A stretch of DNA of 64,000 nucleotides from Myxococcota bacterium (GTDB lineage Bacteria; Myxococcota_A; Bradymonadia; UBA7976; UBA1532). Made by a program: the position numbers and the translations under genes. The DNA lies in the NCBI GenBank assembly GCA_963169045.1, contig CAUJDF010000071.1:1-64000 (forward strand). The letters run 5' to 3'. Below the pieces are notes generated by a model. It had not been told where the DNA came from. It worked only from the letters and a program-made list of their open reading frames with translations, and made no database searches. Shown here one piece after another: positions 43,312 to 53,785 of the stretch; within the stretch, counting starts at the first letter, position 1; every line of letters begins with the position of its first letter.

Positions 43312-44694
43312 ATGGCGCTGCGCACGAACATCCTGATCGGCCTCGCCGCCGCCACCGCCCCCGCCCTCGCCGCCGAGACGTCGCGCTCCCGGGAGGCGCC
43401 CACGGCCGCCGAGTCCACGGCGGCGCCCTTCGCGCTGCGCGTCGAGGGCCTGGAGCCGGCGTTCCGGGCCGACCGCGTCGAGTACCGCGTCGCCCCGAAC
43501 GAGCGGGGGCTCGTCCCGATCACCGCCGCCGTCGAGGACCGCGCCCTGCAGCTGCTCGTGGACGGCCGCCGCCTCGAGCCGGGCCGCACGACGCACGTCG
43601 AGGCGCGCCCCGGCGCCCGCCTGCGCGTCGACGTCCTGCGCGACGGCCGGCCGCTCACCTTCTACATGATCGACATCCTCGACCTGCAGCCGACCAGCGA
43701 CGGCGCGCTCTACGTCACCGGCGGCAAGGGCGTCATGCGCGTCGACCTCGACGACGGATCGGTGACCGAGATCGCGATCCCGGGCAGCGGCGAGACGTCC
43801 CAGCTCGCGCGCAGCGGCGACCATCAGCGCCTGTACGTCACGAGCTCCGAGGACCACCTGCTCACCGCGATCGACCTCGCGACGCGGACCGTCGCCGACC
43901 AGCTCTTCGGCGGCGAGGACTGGATCCCCGGCGCCGTCGCCGTCATGCCCGGCGACCTGCGCGTGCACACCGCCGACGTGATCTCGCCCGTGCTCACCAC
44001 GTTCGACACGGCCGACCTGGGCCTGCCGCCCGCGGTGGACTTCATCCCCTTCGTCGCGATGCCCCAGTACATGATGTACCGGCCCGGCTTCCTCGACCTG
44101 TACATCTCGGACTTCTGGGCGGGTCCGGAGCAGGTCGCCGTCCGCCGACCGTGGATCGACTGGGTGAAGGGCACCTTCGGCTTCGGCTGGGCCGCGTACG
44201 ACATGCCGCCGTCGCAGACGAACGACGACGGTGACGCTGCCTCCGGGATGGGCTTCCTGCCGGCGCAGGGCTTCTTCGTGGCCGCGAACACCCGCGGGGA
44301 CGAGATGGTCGTGTTCGACGAGGCCACCCGGAAGCCGCTGGCGACCGCGCCGGTGGCCGCGATGCCCATGTCCGTGACCGTCGACCCCGACTCGGACGCG
44401 AACGAAGGCCGCTTCTTCGTCACCAGCTACCAGGGCTGGACGTTGAGCGTCTTCCGCGTGACCTCGGACGGCGCCGGCGGCGCGAAGATCGCGCTCGAGC
44501 AGGCGTGGGATCCCTGCGAGAACCGCGGCGACCCGGTGAAGGCGGTGTTCGGCGACGATCCCGATCGACTGCACCTGCTCTGCGACCGCAGCGTGGTGGT
44601 GACGCTCGACGCCGACACCCTCGAGGTCGAGGACTTCATCCTCACCGGCGACGACGCCACCGAGCGGCGCGACATGGTCTGGGCGAAGCAGTAG
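43312..44694 (+). CDS. exported beta-propeller-like protein
   Basis: 460 residues with a Sec signal (LIGLAAATAPALAAE). Residues ~40-120 form a small domain (PFALRVEGLEPAFRADRVEYRV) that looks like a cadherin-like or PEGA-type module. After it come repeated blade-like stretches (DGALYVTGGKGVMRVDLDDG, HQRLYVTSSEDHLLTAIDLATR, MSVTVDPDSDANEGRFFVTSY, DRSVVVTLDADTLEVEDF) as in YVTN/NHL propellers. No catalytic residues can be assigned. GGAGG at 9 bases before the ATG is a fair ribosome site. Role unknown. Confidence 0.68.
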   Translation: MALRTNILIGLAAATAPALAAETSRSREAPTAAESTAAPFALRVEGLEPAFRADRVEYRVAPNERGLVPITAAVEDRALQLLVDGRRLEPGRTTHVEARPGARLRVDVLRDGRPLTFYMIDILDLQPTSDGALYVTGGKGVMRVDLDDGSVTEIAIPGSGETSQLARSGDHQRLYVTSSEDHLLTAIDLATRTVADQLFGGEDWIPGAVAVMPGDLRVHTADVISPVLTTFDTADLGLPPAVDFIPFVAMPQYMMYRPGFLDLYISDFWAGPEQVAVRRPWIDWVKGTFGFGWAAYDMPPSQTNDDGDAASGMGFLPAQGFFVAANTRGDEMVVFDEATRKPLATAPVAAMPMSVTVDPDSDANEGRFFVTSYQGWTLSVFRVTSDGAGGAKIALEQAWDPCENRGDPVKAVFGDDPDRLHLLCDRSVVVTLDADTLEVEDFILTGDDATERRDMVWAKQ

Positions 44695-44735
44695 TGGTCG
44701 ATCGACGCCGCCACGATGCGGTTGACGGCGCGAGT

Positions 44736-44757
44736 CCCCAGCAACTACCACCTGGGG
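44736..44757 (+). promoter_or_regulatory. hairpin directly before the PfkB start codon
   Basis: CCCCAG (44736-44741) and CTGGGG (44752-44757) form a 6-bp stem with a 10-base loop, ending 2 bases before the ATG. It could occlude initiation. No regulator is implied. Confidence 0.3.
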
Positions 44758-44759
44758 CC

Positions 44760-45620
44760 ATGTCCGAAGACCGGCCGCCGCTCGAGATGCTCGCCGTGGG
44801 GCACGTCACCCACGACCGCCACGGCGAGACGCTCGTCGCCGGCGGCAGCGCCTGGTACGCGGCGCGCGTGTGGCACGCGCTCGGCGACCGCGCCCGGCTC
44901 GTCACGAGCGTCGGCGCCGAGTTCGTGCGCGACGACGCGCTCGTCGGCCTCGAGGTCGAGGTCGAGCGCCGCGGCCGCACCACCGTCTTCACCAACCTCT
45001 ACCCCGAGGGCGGCCCGCGCCGTCAGTACGTCGAGACGCAGGCGCCGCCCGTCTCGCCGTCGCTGCTGCCCGCCGGCTGGGCCGCGCCGGACGTGCTCTT
45101 CCTCGCGCCGGTGCTCGGCGAGGTCGACGTCGCCGCGTGGCTCGGCGCGACGCGCGCGCGCCTCGTCGGCGCCGGCCTGCAGGGCTGGCTCAAGCGCGCC
45201 CTCGACGCCGAGGCCCCGCGCCGCGTCGGCCAGCGCCCCGCCGACGTGAATCCGGAGCAGTTCCGCGGAGTTGCCGCCGCCTTCCTCAGCACCGAGGACC
45301 TCGACGGCGACCACGCCTGGATCGACCGCCTCGCCGCGGTCGTCCCCCTCGTCTTCCTCACGCGCGGCGCCGGCGGCTGCGACGTCATCACCGCCGAAGG
45401 CCGCCGCCGCGTCGGCGTCTTCCCCACGACCGAGGTCGACCCCACCGGCGCCGGCGACACCTTCGCCGCCGGCGCGCTCGACGCGCTCGCCCGCGGCGCC
45501 TCGCCCGTCGAGGCCGCGCGCTTCGGCGCCGCCGCCGCCTCGGTCATCGTCGAGGGCCGCGGCGCCGACACCGCCCACCGCCTCTCGCAGTCGTTCGCCC
45601 GCGTCGCCGCCGTCCCCTGA
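44760..45620 (+). CDS. PfkB-family carbohydrate kinase
   Basis: 286 residues of the ribokinase superfamily. VAGGSAWYAARVWHALG is the sugar-binding start and VDPTGAGDTFAAGALDALARG is the ATP/anion-hole signature with catalytic Asp in GAGD. The middle LVGAGLQGWLKR is short and lacks the usual lid insert. Substrate cannot be told from sequence; adenosine-, fructose- or other sugar kinases share this fold. Followed closely by a membrane hydrolase gene. Confidence 0.87.
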   Translation: MSEDRPPLEMLAVGHVTHDRHGETLVAGGSAWYAARVWHALGDRARLVTSVGAEFVRDDALVGLEVEVERRGRTTVFTNLYPEGGPRRQYVETQAPPVSPSLLPAGWAAPDVLFLAPVLGEVDVAAWLGATRARLVGAGLQGWLKRALDAEAPRRVGQRPADVNPEQFRGVAAAFLSTEDLDGDHAWIDRLAAVVPLVFLTRGAGGCDVITAEGRRRVGVFPTTEVDPTGAGDTFAAGALDALARGASPVEAARFGAAAASVIVEGRGADTAHRLSQSFARVAAVP

Positions 45621-45635
45621 AGCGTCACTGAGAGG

Positions 45636-46202
45636 GTGTCGCTCCCTGTCGGCCACGCCCTCGTCGGCTCGCTCGTCTACGCCGCCCTCGACCGCCGCGT
45701 GCGCTTCTGCTCGCGCCGCACCGCCTGGCTGCTCACGCTCGTCCTGCCGTCGGTGCCCGACTTCGACTTCGGCTTCGTCTGGATCCTCGGCTTCCCGGAA
45801 CACTGGCACCGCCACTTCACGCACTCGCTCTTCTTCGCCGCGGGGCTCGGCGCGCTCGCAGCCCTCTGGGTGCGCACGCGCGGCCGCGAGGGACCGGGCT
45901 GGGCCTTCCTCTTCGTGACGCTGCTCGTGGCGTCCCACGACCTCGTCGACATGGTGGGCTACGGACCGGACGACGGCCCGGGCGGCGGGGTGCCGCTGCT
46001 GTGGCCGGGCTCGGACCGCTTCTACGAGCTGCCGTGGCAGTTCCTCCCGCCCGGGACGGGCGAGAGCTTCTTCTGGTACCTGCGCACGGCCTGGATGGAG
46101 CTCTTCTTCCTCGGACCGCCGGTGGCGATCGTCTGGGCGATCAAACGCTGGCGCGCCGACGCCGCCGCAGGCCGGCGAGGACGAGCAGGCCCAGGGGCGT
46201 GA
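45636..46202 (+). CDS. YdjM-like membrane-bound metal-dependent hydrolase (DUF457)
   Basis: 188 residues from GTG 45636. HALVGSLVYAAL near the start, PSVPDFDFGF, HWHRHFTHSLFFAAGLG and SHDLVDMVG carry the conserved His/Asp ligands of the YdjM/DUF457 family, between four to five TM helices. Family members are predicted inner-membrane hydrolases linked to DNA-damage control in E. coli. The last 20 codons overlap, antisense, the C-terminus of the convergent DUF2330 gene by 62 bases, and there the reading becomes Arg/Gly-rich, so the real protein may have a frayed, non-conserved tail. Confidence 0.83.
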   Translation: MSLPVGHALVGSLVYAALDRRVRFCSRRTAWLLTLVLPSVPDFDFGFVWILGFPEHWHRHFTHSLFFAAGLGALAALWVRTRGREGPGWAFLFVTLLVASHDLVDMVGYGPDDGPGGGVPLLWPGSDRFYELPWQFLPPGTGESFFWYLRTAWMELFFLGPPVAIVWAIKRWRADAAAGRRGRAGPGA

Positions 46203-47750
46203 GCGAGGCACCGCCGGCCACGTCGCACCCGTCGTCGGCCGCCTTCGTGCCGCCCGGCTCGTCCTCTTCGATCTCCGGGCGCCGGTCCTCTTCGATCTCG
46301 GGCTGTCCGGCCGTGAGCAGCTGCTCGATCACCGCCGCCGCGGGCACGCCCATGCCGCGCACCGTCTGCCCCTCGCTGCGCCGGATGACGCGCGGGTTGC
46401 TGCCGTCGTCGCCGATGCGCACGCTGCCGCCGGCATCGGCCGCGAGCACCTGGCCCACCGTGTCGCCGCCGTCGTCGCACGTGACATACAGCGTCGCCGT
46501 GTGCACGTTGCTCACGTCGGGCAGGTCGCCGTTGAAGTCGAAGGACGGGTCGGCGTTCATCTCGGCGGGGCTCATCGTCGAGTAGAGGCGCGTCACGTAG
46601 GGCTGCGCGGCGAGCAGCGCGCGCAGGGTCTCGCGCGGCGCGTCGATCTCCGCCTCGACCTTGGCGGCGATGGCGTCGCCGTCCGCCGGCGCGGTCATGT
46701 CGGCGCCGACGCACTCCGGGCACTGCAGCCAGAACGCCGCGTTCTGCCCCTCGGGCAGCGCGATCTCGCCGTCGAGGATGCGCGCGAGGTCCGCGTCGCC
46801 GGCGAAGTTGAAGCCGGAGCCGACGATGACGCTGTGCACCTCGCCGCTCGTGTCGGCCTCGCGCAGCGCCACGACCAGCCCGTCGGGCGTGCCCGGCAGC
46901 GCGTCCTGCAGCGCGTTGTGGGGCCCGGCGTAGTCGGTGGCGAACGCCTGGCCGCCCGCCTCGTCGACGGCCTGGCTCACCACGTCCGGGTAGTTCTGCC
47001 CGCCGCCGAGCCAGTCGATCGCGCTCTCGTTGATGCGCACGTGACGGTAATTCACCGGCACCGCCCGCGAATCTCCGAGGATGTGCACGATGATGCCCAT
47101 GTCGGGGTTGGCGGCGACGGACGTCGGCACGATGGGGATCGCCGGCCGGTTGCCCGGGAACCGCAGCCGCACCGGCTGGATGTCGCCCTCGTCGGCGCCC
47201 GGCAGCAGCTTGAGCGCGACGAACACCGCACCCGCCTCGAGGTACGGCTGCAGCTTCGCGTCGATGCCCTCCGGGACCTGGAACTCGTTCTCGTCGAGCC
47301 ACGCGCGCAGGTCGGCGATGCTGCGCGCCTCGAGGACGGCCTGGTCGTAGGGGCCCACCGCCTCGCGCGAGAGCACCTCGACGCCGCGGCCACCGCCGCC
47401 GCCGTCCTCGGCGTTGGGCGCGCCGGCGGCGAAGTCGGGCACCGCGCAGTTCTCGCCGAAGTCGCGGTTGAGCTGGAACACGGGGGCGAACCGCTGGTCG
47501 AGCAGCGTGAAGAGCTGCTCGCTCGACAGGTCCGTCCTGACGCCGCGCGGCACCGGCAGCAGCCAGCCGAAGTCGGTCGGCGGACCCTGGTAGGTGATGC
47601 GCACGTGCATGTCGACGTGGCCGTCGTCCACCGCGAAGAGGATGCGCTCCGCCGCCTGGTTCACCGGCGTCGTCGTGTTGCAGAACAGGCCGCCGCAGGC
47701 GAGCGCCGCCGACGGCGCGGCCGCGAGCGCGGCGGTGATGACGAGCTTCT

Positions 47751-47754
<4 letters not shown>
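46141..47754 (-). CDS. DUF2330 exported protein with MYXO-CTERM-like tail
   Basis: 537 residues. The Sec signal ends ...SAALACGG, and CGGLFCNTTTPVNQAAERILFAVDD is the DUF2330 start, with two Cys at once after cleavage. The DUF2330 body (~20-330) includes GWLLPVP and the YVTRLYSTMSPAEM block near its end. The C-terminus GCDVAGGASLTPLGLLVLAGLRRRRR is a MYXO-CTERM sorting signal (small Cys motif, TM helix, Arg cluster), processed by a myxosortase in Myxococcota. Function of DUF2330 is unknown. Coupled to fumC by an ATGA overlap, an odd partner. Confidence 0.88.
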
Positions 47755-49133
<1,379 letters not shown>

Positions 49134-49199
49134 GTCCGCCTCCTGCTCGAGACTTGTTCGATACCCCACGGCGCGGCGTAGACTTGCCGGAATTCCGTG

Positions 49200-49214
49200 T
49201 TCGAGCGTCTCGAA
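49200..49214 (+). promoter_or_regulatory. dyad TTCGAG-cgt-CTCGAA between fumC and a DUF2330 gene
   Basis: A perfect 6-bp inverted repeat with a 3-base centre, followed by AAA, in the 185-base divergent region. It could be an operator shared by fumC and the DUF2330 gene. No promoter core was convincing there. Confidence 0.3.
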
Positions 49215-49318
49215 AAACCGTCATCGCCGCGCGCGCGCGCCGGCCGGACCGCCGTGGCACGCGCCGTGCTCCGCGCGGCCGAGGGGCCCCCGCCGGGGGG
49301 ATACACAGGGGAGCTGAC

Positions 49319-50995
49319 ATGAAACGACAGACACTCGCCGCGCTGGCGCTGCTCGCCGCGCCGGCGCCCGCCCTCGCCTGCGGCGGCTTCTTCTGCAGCT
49401 CGGCGCCCGTCGACCAGAGCGCGGAGCGCATCCTCTTCGTGCAGGAGGACCCGCAGACCGTCTCCGCCTACGTCGAGATCAAGTTCGCCGGCGATCCCGA
49501 GACGTTCTCGTGGATCGTGCCCGTCCCCGCCAAGCCCGACATGGACGTGTGGCACGGCGCGGCCTTCGACGCGCTCGACCAGGCGACGCAGCCGGTCTTC
49601 AACACGCCGTGGCAGTGCTTCGCGCCCGAGGCCGCGGCGGGCGGCGGCCTCGACGACGACGCCGATCCGGCGCCGGTGAACGTGCTCGCCCGCGAGCAGA
49701 TCGGCGACTACGACACGGCGGTGATCGAGTCGTCCGATCCGCGCGCGCTCGTCGAGTGGCTGCGCACCAACGGCTACCGCATCACCCCGGAGATGGAACC
49801 CTTCGTCGCGCTCTACACCGCCGAGGGCATGAAGTTCACCGCGATCAAGCTCGTGGCCGGCAAGGGCATCGACTCGATCAAGCCGCTCAAGATGACCTAC
49901 CCGAGCGGCGGGCCGACGGTGCCGCTGCGCCTGACGTCGATCGCCGCCCAGCTCGAGATGGGCGTGAAGGTCTGGATCGTCGGCGACCAGCGCTTCGGGC
50001 CGATCGAAGGCGTCGAGAACCTCGAGCTCGACGACGCCGAGCTCGTCTTCGATCCCAACACGTTCCAGACGAACTACCTCCCGCTCGTGGCGCGCAAGGT
50101 GGACGCCGCCGGTGGGCGCGCCTTCTTCACCGAGTACGCGCAGCCCAGCGGGCCGCTCGCCGACCAGATCGAGGGGGGCGGCGTGCCGGACTGGGCCGAC
50201 GAGGACGCCCACGCCGCGTTCGACGGCCTCCTGCAGGTCCTCCGCAGCAAGACCTACGTCACGCGCCTGTACACGCGGCTGTCGCCCGAAGAGATGACGT
50301 ACGACCCGATCTTCGTCCCGATCGAGGGCGGCGATGTGTCGAACGCGCACACCGTCCCCGTGCCGCCGGGCGTCGACCCGAACAGCTGCGGCGGCATCGA
50401 CGAGACGGCGCTCCCCGATCCGTGCGAGTTCGTCGCGTGCGGCGCCGGCGGCCAGTGCTTCGTCGCGCAGGACGGCGCGACCGGCGCGGTCGAGACGGGC
50501 TGCGCCTGCGCCGAGGGCGCCGTGGCGCGGCCCCAGGGCGACGTCGCGCCGGGCGGCGCGGTGCGGCCGACCGTCGCGTGCGGCGACGCGCGCCTCAACT
50601 TCACCGCGCCGGACCTCGTGATCGACCGGCCCGACCTCACCTTCTCGTTCGACCCGTGCCGCAGCGATCCGTGCGGCGACGGCGGCGAGTGCGTGGCGAT
50701 GAACGGCTCGCAGTCCTGCCGCTGCGAGCGCGGCTTCGTCGCCGTGGGGCGCGTCGACCCCGAGGGCAAGCCGTTCGCCACCTGCGTCGAGCCGCGCGAC
50801 CGCGTCCCCGACGAGTTCTACGAGCGCGAGCTGCCCGAGCCGGACCTGCCGTTCCCCGGCCGCCGGGCGAAGAGCCGCGGCGCCGCCGTCGCGGACGACG
50901 GCTGCAGCGCCGTCGGATCGAGCGCGCCCGCCGGCCTCGCGCTGCTCGCCCTTGTCTTCGCGCCGCTCGCCCGCCGCCCGCGCCGCCCGCGCTGA
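49319..50995 (+). CDS. DUF2330 exported protein with EGF-like module and MYXO-CTERM tail
   Basis: 558 residues, paralogue of the DUF2330 gene on the other side of fumC. Signal and mature start ALACGGFFCSSAPVDQSAERI, then the DUF2330 body to about residue 345. Residues ~365-490 are cysteine-rich: CEFVACGAGGQCFVAQDGAT and CRSDPCGDGGECVAMNGSQS are EGF-like repeats. The C-terminus GCSAVGSSAPAGLALLALVF plus an Arg cluster is a MYXO-CTERM sorting signal. GGGAG about 8 bases before the ATG. Convergent with the PilZ gene, 4 bases apart. Confidence 0.88.
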   Translation: MKRQTLAALALLAAPAPALACGGFFCSSAPVDQSAERILFVQEDPQTVSAYVEIKFAGDPETFSWIVPVPAKPDMDVWHGAAFDALDQATQPVFNTPWQCFAPEAAAGGGLDDDADPAPVNVLAREQIGDYDTAVIESSDPRALVEWLRTNGYRITPEMEPFVALYTAEGMKFTAIKLVAGKGIDSIKPLKMTYPSGGPTVPLRLTSIAAQLEMGVKVWIVGDQRFGPIEGVENLELDDAELVFDPNTFQTNYLPLVARKVDAAGGRAFFTEYAQPSGPLADQIEGGGVPDWADEDAHAAFDGLLQVLRSKTYVTRLYTRLSPEEMTYDPIFVPIEGGDVSNAHTVPVPPGVDPNSCGGIDETALPDPCEFVACGAGGQCFVAQDGATGAVETGCACAEGAVARPQGDVAPGGAVRPTVACGDARLNFTAPDLVIDRPDLTFSFDPCRSDPCGDGGECVAMNGSQSCRCERGFVAVGRVDPEGKPFATCVEPRDRVPDEFYERELPEPDLPFPGRRAKSRGAAVADDGCSAVGSSAPAGLALLALVFAPLARRPRRPR

Positions 50996-50999
50996 GCCC

Positions 51000-51830
51000 C
51001 TACGCGAGCCGCGCCGCCGGCGAGAGCGCGAGCGGCGGCGGCAGCACCGGCACGTCGTCTTCGAGCGAGCGCAGCCCCATCTTCTGGACGTAACGCGCGA
51101 TGCCGAGCGACGCGAGCCGCGGCGCCTCGAGGAACTGCAGGCCGTAGCGCACGCGACCCGGGCCGTGGGGGCGCGCGTGGCGACAGGCGGCCTTCAGCGT
51201 CAGCGGGTGGTCCGCACGGAGCAGGCGCAGCGCCAGCGTCGTGACCGCGCCCAGCGCGAGCTCGACGTCCGCCGGCAGCACGATCGACAGACCGCCGATC
51301 GAGATGTCGAGCACCTCGCGGCACTCGAGCCACGTCCGGTCCACGAGCGGGACGAGCACCGTCGGCGGCTCGTCGTCGCGGATGGCGTAGCGCGGGGACG
51401 CGCGACGCGAGTAGCGGACGATCGCCGCCGGGCTCTCGAGCAGCAGCCGCTCGCCGCCGAAGCCGACCACCGTCGTCTTGAAGCCGTGGATGCCCGTCGG
51501 CTGCGGGAACCAGGCGGCCACCTGCAGACCCCGCTGCCAGGCGAACGCCGCGAACTCGGGATCGGCGGCGCTCGCCGCGACCGGCGCCTCCATCGCGCGG
51601 GCGGGCGGCGGCAGCCGGTCGAGCACGACCTCGAAGGGTTGCTCGCGGCCGGGCACGCTGAGGTGGGCGGCGCGACCGACGAGCATGGTCCGCAGCAGGT
51701 CGCGCACGCGCCCGGGGTGCGTCACGGCGCGCACCCTCGACCGCTCGTTCGTCTTGGTGCCGCTCTCGGTGGGCGGTGCCTGGCTCGTCACCAGCACTGC
51801 CCGCCGACCCGTGAGGCTCGGTCTGACCAT
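51000..51830 (-). CDS. PilZ-domain c-di-GMP receptor (YcgR-like)
   Basis: 276 residues. The C-terminal PilZ domain begins with the c-di-GMP-binding RRASPRY motif (RxxxR), followed by VLDISIGGLSIVLP (DxSxxG), both needed for ligand binding. The N-terminal half is a beta-barrel-like YcgR-N-type region ending in VRYSRRAS. Such proteins control motility, exopolysaccharide or secretion. It sits divergently upstream of the cytochrome operon, 116 bases between start codons, but the sequence alone does not show a functional link. Confidence 0.85.
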   Translation of the reverse strand: MVRPSLTGRRAVLVTSQAPPTESGTKTNERSRVRAVTHPGRVRDLLRTMLVGRAAHLSVPGREQPFEVVLDRLPPPARAMEAPVAASAADPEFAAFAWQRGLQVAAWFPQPTGIHGFKTTVVGFGGERLLLESPAAIVRYSRRASPRYAIRDDEPPTVLVPLVDRTWLECREVLDISIGGLSIVLPADVELALGAVTTLALRLLRADHPLTLKAACRHARPHGPGRVRYGLQFLEAPRLASLGIARYVQKMGLRSLEDDVPVLPPPLALSPAARLA

Positions 51831-51904
51831 GACGTGGACCTTCGACTCGGACCGATGGATTTGGTAGCCTCGGGTCCCGTTTGACCCGTCCCTACCGCGT
51901 CACC

Positions 51905-51931
51905 CCTCCGTAACCCCTCGGGAAACGGAGG
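51905..51931 (+). promoter_or_regulatory. leader hairpin that buries a GGAGG upstream of the cytochrome operon
   Basis: CCTCCGT (51905-51911) pairs with ACGGAGG (51925-51931), 7 bp with a 13-base loop. GGAGG is the only strong ribosome-site-like string before the GTG at 51947, yet it is 15 bases away. It could be a translation switch or simply a stable leader stem. Confidence 0.35.
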
Positions 51932-51946
51932 ATCCCGAGAGCACTC

Positions 51947-53785
51947 GTGCCACACGGTGGCGCGCGGCTCCACGCGACGGAACGGCCGTTGCTCTTGCCG
52001 GGGAAGGTGGGGAGAAATCTCGTCATCGCCGTTGCGTCGGTGCTCGCGGTCGCCTGCGGCGAAGTCGCGACGACCGACGTGCGCCCGGGCGGCGTCCATC
52101 CCGCCGGGTGGGCCGACGCGCACGGCGCCGCGCTGCGGGCCGGCGGTCACGACCTCGACCCGTGTTATGCCTGCCATCGCGAGGGCGAAGAATCCTTCGT
52201 ATGCAATGAATGCCATACGAAGGGGCCCGAGTCCTGCGACACGTGCCACGCGACGCCGCCGCCGCCGCACGCCGCCCACGGCGACTACCCGTGCGGGACG
52301 TGCCACGTCGTGCCCGGCGGGCTGCGGGCGCCCGGCCACCTGCAGGACCGCGGCCCCGGCGACGTGCGCTTCGCGGGGGGGCTCGCGGGCAGCGCCGCCG
52401 CCTTCAACGGCGAGACGTGTAGCGATACGCGCTGCCACGCCGGCCCCGGGGCGGCCCTGCCCACCCCCGCCTGGGCGCCGCGCGAGATCGCCTGCGGCGA
52501 CTGCCACTCGTCGCCGCCGCCCGAGCACCCGCAGGACCGCTGCGATCGCTGCCACACCGGCGGCGGCGGCGACGGTCACGTCGACGGGCGCGTCGCGGTG
52601 AACGACGCGCGCCGCGACGGCTGCGACGCCTGCCACGGCGCCGCCGGCGATCCCGCCCCCCCGCCGGGCCTCTCCGGATCGAGCGACCCCGCCGATCCCG
52701 GCGTCGGCGCGCACCTCGCGCACCTGCGGCCCGCGCAGTCGGCCCCCGTCGCCTGCGAGACGTGCCACGTGGTCCCGCGCCGCCCCACCGATCCCGGACA
52801 CCTCGACGGGGTCACCCAGGTCCTCGTCGGACGGTACGCCGCCGGCACCTGCGCCGACACCGGCTGCCACGGGTCGGACCGGCCCACGTGGACGGGCGAG
52901 GCGCCGTGCGGCTCGTGCCACGGGACGCCGCCCGCGGGGCACCCGGCCGGCGACTGCGCCCGCTGCCACCTGACGGCGGCCCCCGGCGGCGGCATCGCCC
53001 TGCCGGCGGCCCACGTCGACGGCCGCGTCGACGCCGGCGGCGAAGACTGCGCCGCGTGCCACGGCGACGGCGGGCGCGTGCCGCCCGGCGGCAGTCACGC
53101 CGCCCACGCCCGCTACGCGTGCGCGACCTGCCACCCGGCGGGCACGCACCTCGACGGCGCGGCGCAGGTCGCGATCGCCGCGGGCGGCACGTTCGAGCGC
53201 GGGCGCTGCGCCGACGCCGCGTGCCACGGCCCGAACCGCCCCGTCTGGGGCCGCGCCGAGACGGTCGAGGGCTGCGGGTCGTGCCACGGCGCCCCGCCCG
53301 CGGACCACCCCGAAGGCGCGTGCGCGACGTGCCACCCGGCCGAGCGCCACGCCGACGGGCGCCTCGACGTCGCGCTGCCCGAGGACTGCGGCGCGTGCCA
53401 CCTCGCCGAACCCGTGAGCGGCGCCCACGCCGCCCACCGCGCCGGGACGCGCGCCGCGGTCGTGCCCTGCGGCACCTGCCACCGCGTCCCCGAGCGCCCC
53501 GACGCGCCCGGTCACCTCGACGCCGCGCCGGTCGAGGTCGTGCTCGCCACCGGCGTCGTGCGCGACGGCACGTGCGCCGACACCGCGTGTCACGCCCAGC
53601 CCGGCGCGGGCCGCCCCGCACCGGCGTGGACCGACGGTCCGCAGGCGTGCGACGCCTGCCACGGCCTGCCGCCGCCCGCCCACTGGACGTTCCCCTGCGC
53701 GACGTGCCACTCGGCCGTCGTCGACGCCGACAACCGCATCATCGCCCCGGCGCGCCACGCCGACGGCCGGGTGGATCTGCGATGA
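51947..53785 (+). CDS. multihaem c-type cytochrome lipoprotein (CxxxxCH/CxxCH type)
   Basis: 612 residues with 18 CxxCH and 4 CX4CH motifs (CSDTRCH, CADTGCH, CADAACH, CADTACH), the mix seen in Geobacter-type CxxxxCH/CxxCH cytochromes. Motifs repeat in blocks, each with a C(A/S)DxxCH followed by GSCHGxPPxxHP. Lipobox ASVLAVAC follows a long N-region when read from GTG 51947; GTG 52007 (VGRNLVIAVASVLAVAC) would give a standard signal, so the start is uncertain. Expected outside the inner membrane, probably at the outer membrane. It is the first gene of the operon and its stop overlaps the porin gene start (ATGA). Confidence 0.9.
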   Translation: MPHGGARLHATERPLLLPGKVGRNLVIAVASVLAVACGEVATTDVRPGGVHPAGWADAHGAALRAGGHDLDPCYACHREGEESFVCNECHTKGPESCDTCHATPPPPHAAHGDYPCGTCHVVPGGLRAPGHLQDRGPGDVRFAGGLAGSAAAFNGETCSDTRCHAGPGAALPTPAWAPREIACGDCHSSPPPEHPQDRCDRCHTGGGGDGHVDGRVAVNDARRDGCDACHGAAGDPAPPPGLSGSSDPADPGVGAHLAHLRPAQSAPVACETCHVVPRRPTDPGHLDGVTQVLVGRYAAGTCADTGCHGSDRPTWTGEAPCGSCHGTPPAGHPAGDCARCHLTAAPGGGIALPAAHVDGRVDAGGEDCAACHGDGGRVPPGGSHAAHARYACATCHPAGTHLDGAAQVAIAAGGTFERGRCADAACHGPNRPVWGRAETVEGCGSCHGAPPADHPEGACATCHPAERHADGRLDVALPEDCGACHLAEPVSGAHAAHRAGTRAAVVPCGTCHRVPERPDAPGHLDAAPVEVVLATGVVRDGTCADTACHAQPGAGRPAPAWTDGPQACDACHGLPPPAHWTFPCATCHSAVVDADNRIIAPARHADGRVDLR

